Shown one piece after another: positions 57,044 to 64,000 of a stretch of 64,000 nucleotides of DNA. Under the pieces are notes generated by a model. It saw only the letters and a program-made list of their open reading frames with translations, was not told the DNA's origin and did no database searches. Position 1 is the stretch's first letter. Every line of letters begins with the position of its first letter. This DNA is from Sanguinoderma infundibulare (taxonomy: Eukaryota; Basidiomycota; Agaricomycetes; Polyporales; Polyporaceae). The translations under genes were made by a program, and so were the position numbers. The stretch lies in the NCBI GenBank assembly GCA_032821775.1, contig JAVLRN010000019.1:62001-126000 (forward strand). Direction: 5' to 3'.

Positions 57044-57715
57044 AGCATTGCTAATGTGCTGTCTCACCGTACATAGGCGTATTACTTGTGAAGACAACAT
57101 GGCTATGCCAGCCCGAACAGGTTGGTTATACCATCGAGCGTTGTCATATTTCTCATGTAAATCATATCTCCAGATACTTACGTTCCTCAAAAGACGACGC
57201 TATGATTTGAGGTATGTTTCGGCGTTCGAAATTGACACCGCGACATGTAGACTTACACTCGTTTCTGTACAGCTCACGCGTATCCAAGATGCCACCTGCA
57301 TATATCTGACGATTCCACATGCCGGAGCCTGCGAGTGTTCCCTCTTCCCCGGTCGAGGGACGACTCATATGAGTGCATGAATCCTGTACAATCTCCTCTG
57401 TCCACTCTGTCATTAGTCTCACATTTATACTTGGTGGTAAATTACGGTACAAACCAGCAGTTACTTTGCGTCTGGTAGGGTCCTCTTCCTGCCTGCGACA
57501 GGCGTTACGTCTTCTGCCATGGCATTGGCATACGCCGCGTGGGGATGGAAGTAAGTACGTCACGGGGCCTGAGCTATTTATCAGAACTCAATCGCAAAAT
57601 TGCTGGCCTGAGCCCTTCCATCGTTCCTTCCTTTCCCCATTGCCAGCTGGCTCCGGTGCGCATTCACATCATTTACCATCCACGTCCCAGATTGCTGACA
57701 ACACTGTTTGCTAGA
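57044..57715. other. Intergenic
   Basis: No gene recognised between the two F-box-type genes. Confidence 0.45.
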
Positions 57716-59137
57716 ATGTCGACCACCGTTGCCCCGCTGCTCCATCACGACGCGCTGCTCCTCATCATGGAGCGTGCGGTGTCTACACCATCAACGGTGT
57801 CCGCCATGGCGCGCACATGTCGCTCACTGCATCGCGACAGCCCTCGGGTCCTCCTCCAGTGTATCGTTCCCCTAGATACCCCGAACCGACTGGAATCGTT
57901 CCTGACCTACGTCAGCATCGGAGATGGGGAGCGTCATGTTCTCGTGAAGTGCGTCATCCTCAATGATTATTGTCCGTGGGTATACAACTCGGAACTACTC
58001 GAAGCGCTCTCGAAACTTCTTCCACGATTTATCAACCTGGAACGCCTGACATTTGGCCAGACGCCATTTACGTCCAGTCCGTTGGCTTCCGCTGCCGCGA
58101 CGCTTGCCAAGTTGACACATCTCACCTTTTGGGGTGATCTCTCCTCTCGCCCTATATCGCACCCGCAAGCTCGCCTAGTCTCCGCCACCCTCCTTGGCCT
58201 CCAGACTCTCCGAGTGCGCAGTGGACCAGTCAATTTGTCGAAAACGTTACACGGGTCCATTGACACGCTGCGCTACCTGACGGTGGTATGGCACCAGCTC
58301 GTCTTTGATCCTTTGGACCCCCCTTTCTCCCGCGTCGAGGAGCTCCACACCGACATCCGTGAGGATGACCATATGGACGTCAGTTCTTGGTGTCGCCTCT
58401 TCCCTAACCTCAAGCGGCTCCATTTCCGCGTGTGGGATCCCGACTCAACAGGATACACGAGAATGAGGAATAAAGAGGCTCAGGAGAATGTCGTCCTATG
58501 GCAGTCGCTGGACGAAGTCCATGCGCGTCTCGTGGACGCGTACATGGCCGGCCTTTCGTCGCATGTCGAGATGCTCCATGTCACGTCTGAGCCGTCGTAC
58601 AACGATAATGACATGGACCTGAACCTGCTCGCTAGCGTCCTCGCCGATACCACCCCAACGGCGCTGTATCTCGAGATCGTCAACCGTAGTGGAGGTGCCA
58701 TACTGGAAGCCGCGCGCACGGTATGTACTACGGCACCGGCGTGGGCGTCCCTACGCGAATTCCGTCTCACCCTCGACTACCACGCCGTCTCTATCGCTTC
58801 CCTCCATGAGGTCGTGGTGAGTCCTCCGTGTTGCCGTGAGTTGACCCATTTAACTGATTAACTTCCCGTTGTTACCCAATTATAGGATTTGTGGACCAGC
58901 CTGCTTCTGCCATTCCCAATCACCAGTTTTTGCTTGAACGTTCCCCACCTGGTGCTGCCCGTAGAGGAGTGTTTTGAGGACCGTGCCGATCCGGGCACGG
59001 TCGCTCGCAACATACTCTCCACGCATCCCGTGCTTCTCAACGTCGAGATCACTCTGCCGTCCCCTTCGGGTCCTCGCGTTGCCAAACTGTCGAGGTCTCT
59101 GGAGGCGCTGTCGACGGTTGAAGACTCGGAGGCGTAG
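57716..59137 (+). CDS. F-box-type protein
   Basis: Two exons (57716-58816 and 58886-59137) joined by a 69-bp GTGAGT...TATAG intron, in phase, 450 residues. The start MSTTVAPLLHHDALLLIMER with MARTCRSLH is an F-box-like motif; the remainder is a leucine-patterned region (FINLERLTFGQTPF, FPNLKRLHFRVWD). Its 3' end was copied, inverted, to 42250-42745. Likely an SCF adaptor; target unknown. Confidence 0.82.
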
Positions 59138-59698
59138 AATGTTGTGAGTATCGACGAGAAGGTGTTGTATCGAAGCGTGCTAATAGCATTCGGGGCTCGC
59201 GTAGACATCAAAGGGACGAAGGACCACGCTGTACGATTAGTATGCGATCTGGCATCTAGAACGAGTACGCCACTGGTACAGCCGAAAGACAGGGAATAGA
59301 TGGAAAGAGATTTCAAATCACGCTCTCGTGCGGCTTCTGTCCGTCCCTCAGGCTTGTGCTTTACGACCTTCGCGAGGTGCGTCTCGAGCGAGACTAAGGT
59401 GCATCGCAGAGTATTCGTTGTCATAGTAGCACACGCGCGGGATTTCAACGACCGCCTTCGATGTGCTCTCCCTTCATTCGCTCGAACCGACATCTGAGGA
59501 CGGGCTGTCGAGATCTGCGGCAGTATGGTTGAACGGAGACGAGGCGTAGAAGGTACTGAGTATTGATACAAGTACATAAAAGAGACATTGGCTTCAAACG
59601 CTCAATGGACAAGGCCGTGCAGCACGATTGTCGTATACAACCGAACACCAAAATTTACTGCTGGTACAAGGTACGGGTTGGTAGATCTGCCAGAGATC
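59138..59698. other. Intergenic
   Basis: 3' flank of the F-box gene; the first 80 bp are also present in the inverted copy near 42255-42330. No gene seen. Confidence 0.45.
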
Positions 59699-61036
59699 TC
59701 AAATCCCACCCCCGCGCTGCTTCAACCCCTCCCTCACCAAGATACAATCGGCCATGTACATCCCTTGTTTGTTCAGTTCCTCCATCAGTATCTTTAAACT
59801 CTCATCTGACATACGACGCCCCGCGTTGTTCAATCGCTCATCGTCGGTGAGGCCAAATGCGCGCAGCTTCCCCGCAAAACCTACCGGCACACCAATCTGG
59901 TGGAGGAAGCGCTCCACCTCGTCGAGCTCGTCGTCGATGCCCGTGCCGATATCGTTGGGGTCGGCTTGGTCGGGAGCAGGCGGTGTCGACGGATCTCGGC
60001 GCGGGGGCTGCTTCGCGTCGGGTGGGCCTTTCTTGGGCGAGGTTACTCTGCTGCCACCGAGTGCAGTTTGATGTTTACGCCCTCGCAGATGCTTCTTCAG
60101 GTGCGTCACGGTCTGCCCTGGACCGGTGGAAATCGGCTGTGGTGGGCTAAGCCCAGCGTGACAGGAGCCGGAAGACACGGAGCGCACCTTTAGCCCGAAC
60201 TTCTTCGCACAATTGAGGCATTTTATCCTCCAAACATCTCCGTCAATCGAGCAGTGGTAGCAGACTTTGAGCTTTGCGGTAGGGAAGGACTTCTTGATGT
60301 TCGTTAGGCCCGTCTCGAGCCAATCAGGGGTCTGTTTTTTGTTTGCTGAGGCGCGGTGTGGAGCGATGAAGACGAACAGCGTGAATGCCTACATCGGGTT
60401 GCAACCTTTCCACAGAACCAGTTTCCGCTTCGGGTGATGCTAAAGCACAGGCATTCCATGTTCAATTACAGCCTGTAGCGTTGAACAAGACGTGTCGAGG
60501 TTACATACCTGATGCTTCGGGTGAAGGCGCTCTATGCTTGGGGGGACGACCACGCTTCTTCTTCAAGACTGGCTTTGCCATCGGGATTTCCTCCACATCG
60601 CCCTCCGAGTCTGAAGAGATGTATATGTACTCCCTCAGACTGTTCTTCGCTGAGATCCAGAGCATCCAGAGCTTGCGTCAGACTACCCGAACGCGACGAA
60701 TGTCTCGCAAACGGAGGATCACGCACATCGAGCCTTCTTTTTGCGGAGCCGCTCCGACTGCCGAGGCTCTCCGTCCACATCGTCAATCTCTGTCGCCTTA
60801 CGTTTTCCACACGCGACGCTCGATGGAGTGGGGTAGGGGAGGAGTTCCTCCGAGCCATCCGCTCCCTGGCCCGCGCGGGGATCGTAGTCTTTGTCGCTTT
60901 CGTTGTCAACAGCAGGATCGGGTTTGACATCTTTAACATCCTCTTCTTCATCCGAGCTGAATATGTATGTGACGCCGAGTGCAGGCGTAGGCCTAAATGT
61001 CGATGGGCCGGCCTCTGTGGGGGACTCGATTTCCAT
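59699..61036 (-). CDS. AT-hook and zinc-ribbon-like nuclear protein
   Basis: Three exons (60727-61036, 60509-60649, 59699-60345) join in phase to 365 residues. The N-terminus has an acidic stretch (FSSDEEEDVKDVK) and a basic one (RQSERLRKKKAR). Exon 2 encodes a second acidic patch (SSDSEGDVEE) and an AT-hook core KKKRGRPPKH. Exon 3 has CYHC...WRIKCLNC and then VTHLKKHLRGRKH, a Cys2-Cys2 pair followed by histidines that could bind zinc; similar W.IKCLNC motifs occur in other basidiomycete proteins of unknown role. It probably binds AT-rich DNA in the nucleus. A TATATA string at about 61138-61145 favours the ATG at 61036 over the one at 61117. Confidence 0.7.
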
Positions 61037-61716
61037 GATCGCGCGCCCAAGATGCACCTGAGCAGCCGGGCGTGTAATCGGTTGGGCGCCGTGTAACAGA
61101 AGAGGGTATTTACCCACCTGCTTCGTCCAGGGACTTGTATATATTGCGACAGGTACCTAGAGCTGGAAGTTGTGCTCTGAAGACAAAGCTGCCCAGTTAT
61201 GGGCCGTTCGGCGCTGCTGCCAGCCTGCCAGCCTCGTGGCATCAGGAACACGCCGAAAAGGCATGGTACAGCTCGGATCTAGATCACCAACAAAGTATTA
61301 GCCTACTCTCCGCTCTGCACTTCCCCTGCAAATTGTATGCTTGTTGCGGCACGTTTCAGGTCGAAACATCGCTCGATGCAAGGGAGGACTGGAGAAATTT
61401 GCTTTGCCGCCGGTCAACGGTATTTGTTCCAGCTTCCGGCACTAGCGCGTGTACCACGGCTATCCAACGAAGAACGCAATAAAGCGTTCATGTCCATCTC
61501 AATCAGCTTCCCTTTGGCGACAGACAGGGCTGTCCAGGTCCATGGACGTCGACGGCCTGATTGTGGCGAACACAATACGGAGCTATGGCTTTGGCCTTTT
61601 GGCCGCACCGGCCAAAGCGTGCTGGAGCCGTCACAGAACCGATATATAAAGCCCGGTGATAGCTCTTCCAATCCCCACTTGCAAACTTCCAGACACACTC
61701 GCAGGGCAGACTCACC
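61037..61716. promoter_or_regulatory. Divergent promoter region
   Basis: Between two divergent genes. GATATATAAA at 61641-61650 is a TATA box about 67 bp before the ATG at 61717; TATATA near 61140 serves the minus-strand gene. No gene is seen between them. Confidence 0.55.
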
Positions 61717-62431
61717 ATGCCTCCCCAGCGCAGCAAGGTCCGTCCATCCCTTCCCTCGCCACGTTCCTCACAGCGCCGACTGACTCTTGACCACAGCTTC
61801 GCCGCACCGCGACCCTCACGGGCTCGTTTTACGACAAGTCTGGCTCGATTGGGGACGGCGCTCATTCTACTCCGACCCCGGCCGCCGATCGTGATTACTG
61901 CGACGCGGACATGGGCCGCGCCGCGAGCAGCAAGGGCGGCGACAACTCGGACGACGAGTACTGCCTGACCGGCTACGGCAAGCTCGCGTCCGAGACACAG
62001 CTCATGTTCAAGCCGCCGTCGCCGACCCAGACGCAGAAGTACCGCTTCCGCGACTACAAGCCTAGAAAGGTCGGCAAGAAGCACCGCGCGGCTGCGAACG
62101 AAGGCACGGGCAAGACCAAGTCCAGCCCGTACCACAAGGCGGTGAGTCATTCGCGTGTTTGTTCCGCCCGCCAGGAGGCTGACGCGTGGTGCAGGACTAC
62201 TCGTCCCTCGACCCGTATCTCCAGGGGCTGGGGAGCTCGCCCAAGCGCGACTTCCAGGCGCTCCTCCACAAGTACCGCCAGTCCGCGGACGGCTGGCGCG
62301 ACGACTCGTCCAGCTCGCCCCGCAAGACGTACTCCGACCAGGCCTGGTCGCCCGCGGGCACGCCCAGCGCGACGCCCGTCGGCACCCCGCTCCGTCGCGA
62401 GGGCTCGCGCATTGGCCGTAGCGCCTTCTAA
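61717..62431 (+). CDS. Small basic, disordered hypothetical protein
   Basis: Three exons (61717-61737, 61797-62141, 62195-62431) in phase, 200 residues, starting MPPQRSKLRRTATLTGSFYD. It contains a conserved-looking block (YGKLASETQLMFKPPSPTQT, KYRFRDYKPRKVGKKH) and ends in a Ser/Pro/Thr-rich tail (SATPVGTPLRREGSRIGRSAF is its end). No known domain. Good TATA box upstream. Possibly phosphorylated on the many SP/TP sites. Confidence 0.75.
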
Positions 62432-62694
62432 GGAATCCGTCGTTGGGAAGATGAAGCGTGAGGCGTCCAGAGTGTGTCAGTCGCTGACGTTATCATCGAG
62501 GTTATGCCCGGGTTGGTCCCGGCACTATGTTCACTCTCATTATGTACCAGTCTCGTGCTCGAGCATTGTACCTGTGTATTGTCTGTTAATTGCAAGTGTC
62601 ATTTATGTACAGGGCGCGAAGTGTGAAGCACGACGGGGATTGTCACAAGGTATATGCTCACCAGATGCTGTTCATCACCTTCCTGTGCCCTCCA

Positions 62695-63558
62695 GCAAGT
62701 GGTTCTCACTCCCGCTAGAGGACTTGAGAAGAGTTGGGTCCGCGACGAGTGGGAGGGTGTGACGCAGGAGGTCCAGTAGTCAGCGGACGTGGGGGGTCGT
62801 GAACGTCGTGAGCAGGACGCGGAGTTCTGGGGGTGCAGGCTTTTGCGGGGTCGAGGAAGATGGTGGTGAATTGGGTGACGACGTCGTGCACGCCCTCCCG
62901 TGATGCGTCCACTTACCTCTTGAGATACCGGGCCTGACTCTCCCGCTCCCGCTCGACGCTGCCTTCGCGATTCATCCCCTTCTTCTCCACCTCCATCGCG
63001 CGCAGGGTCGTGTCGAGGTAAGAGCTCCTCGCGGAGAGGAACGCGAGTGCGTGTTCTTGCTCCGAGAAGACGTCCATCTTGCGTGGAATCCGACCGCGCG
63101 GACGAGTGCGGGAAGCTTCGCTTGCTCATGGAGCACCCGGAGCAGTTGCGCCAGCATTGAGTGGACGTGGAGGGCGATGCGAGCTCCGTTGGTTCCGCCT
63201 CGAGCTCTGGGAGCGAGAGGGTGGTGAGGTGGGCGACGTACGGGGCAGCGTCCGGAGAGGACAACGACGGCGAGAGTGTATCTCGCGACGACGAAGCGAG
63301 AATGTAGGATAGCGTTTGGAGGTCAGCAGCATCCTTTGTGAGGAGGTCGTCGCTGTGCGGGCTGGCGGTAGGAACAGGCTTGCCGCCGACGTCGAGGCGC
63401 GCGTCGCCGTCGTTGACCACGGCGCTCCCCGCTTCCTTCCGCCCTCCGACGTCGTGAACCCCGACACGTTCAATAACAGCTTTGCTTAAATGCGAATACT
63501 CCCGCGACTGGCGCATATAGTCCCTTTCCCCCGTGCCATCGATAACCGCCGACATTGC
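62695..63558 (-). pseudogene. Decayed COG8 (conserved oligomeric Golgi complex subunit 8)
   Basis: Minus-strand blocks in order: DLQTLSYILASSSRDTL and YVAHLTTLSLPELEAEPTEL (N-terminal COG8/Dor1 motif); MLAQLLRVLHEQAKLPALVR; MDVFSEQEHALAFLSARSSY; EGVHDVVTQFTTIFLD; and RVLLTTFTTPHVR followed by TGA, then LLDLLRHTLPLVADPTLLK. The blocks are in different frames, a single-base loss separates VGFH from MDVFSEQ, and a large internal segment (some 200 codons by family expectation) is missing after TELAS. A functional copy must be elsewhere. Confidence 0.82.
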
Positions 63559-64000
63559 AGGTTGCCCTGATACCTGCGTTCAACGTCTGGTAAAGCCTCA
63601 CCTCGGGAGTCTGAACACTTGTCCGAAGTCAGTGGCGACGAGATGCCTCTCAACGACGAGCCGTTGGATGGGAGGAATGTGAGAGAGGTTGTACCTAGGG
63701 AGAAGGGGAGCTGAAGAACGGCCGGGTGCCAGATCGAGATGGATCCGAAGGCGGACTGCTGAGCCCCACACGAGTCCTAGGACTCCGAGTACTCTACGAC
63801 GCACCTCTTCCTCGCTCAGGATGGGCCTTATGAAGATCGCAAAGCTCAAACCCGAGGGAGGAACTGCAGCGGCGCGGGGAGCGGTTGAGATGTCGTGACT
63901 TGCCATCAATTGCGCATTGCCTGGACTTCGCACCAGTACCGTAAATTCCCCTCCAATCCCGAGATACTACAACAATCGCGCAGCGTGATCTTTGGAATCC
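63559..64000 (-). other. Unassigned open frame at the window end
   Basis: A minus-strand frame (63598-63933) reads MASHDISTAPRAAAVPPSGL and ILSEEEVRRRVLGVLGLVWG. It could be an exon of a gene continuing past the window edge. I recognise no family. Confidence 0.3.

Noticed and set aside
58858..59577. 239-codon minus-strand frame
   Set aside because: Antisense to the second exon and 3' flank of the F-box gene 57716-59137; no features of its own.

Overview
The window is nuclear DNA from a basidiomycete fungus, most likely an agaricomycete of polypore type (the order is an inference). The evidence is GC-rich sequence, genes split by many 45-80 bp GT-AG introns, a fungal p38-type MAP kinase, the DUF6535 membrane family, many F-box genes, and a cohesin loader of fungal type. 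No bacterial operons, RNA genes or CRISPR arrays were seen. Exon coordinates were worked out by hand from splice sites and reading-frame phase.

Left part (1-13.2 kb), mostly ordinary genes. In order: a secreted proline-rich repeat protein (64-1249, minus); a gene-poor stretch (1.25-4.1 kb); HOG1 MAP kinase (4116-5905, minus) divergent from mitochondrial NADH-cytochrome b5 reductase MCR1 (6483-8793, plus, with one 924-bp intron); a 742-aa F-box protein with an acidic tail (9119-11525, plus); an IFI6/IFI27 (ISG12)-like small membrane protein (11686-12375, minus); and a small orphan gene (12685-13204, minus).

Middle part (13.7-41.1 kb), a tandem array. A unit of about 12,015 bp occurs 2.3 times: 13688-25705, 25706-37720, and a partial copy 37721 to about 41108. 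Each unit opens with a 3.4-kb locus holding a multi-pass membrane protein gene and a 5'-incomplete DUF6535 gene. It then carries about 8.6 kb containing broken pieces of unrelated conserved genes: proteasome alpha-5, histone H3 (two pieces), an RNA-silencing RNA-dependent RNA polymerase (two pieces in opposite orientation), the chitin-synthase activator SKT5, and the start plus 3' flank of MCR1. Diagnostic differences show that copy 2 of the locus is a hybrid, with its 5' part identical to copy 3 and its 3' part identical to copy 1. The switch lies in a 67-bp interval (28435-28502), which is what unequal homologous crossing-over between two diverged copies would leave.

Right part (41.5-59.2 kb), an F-box cluster around the cohesin loader gene MAU2/SCC4 (45727-48724, plus). 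A roughly 3-kb inverted repeat (about 42745-45915 and 51752-54700) flanks MAU2. Each arm holds one intact single-exon F-box gene, one broken F-box-like gene, and the MAU2 promoter with its first codons. A third F-box paralogue (50017-51165) and two larger F-box-type genes lie nearby. In the left arm a 197-bp MITE-like element with a 5-bp target duplication interrupts the F-box-like gene.

Right end (59.7-64 kb): an AT-hook/zinc-ribbon-like protein (59699-61036, minus), a small disordered protein (61717-62431, plus), a decayed COG8 fragment (minus), and an unassigned terminal open frame.
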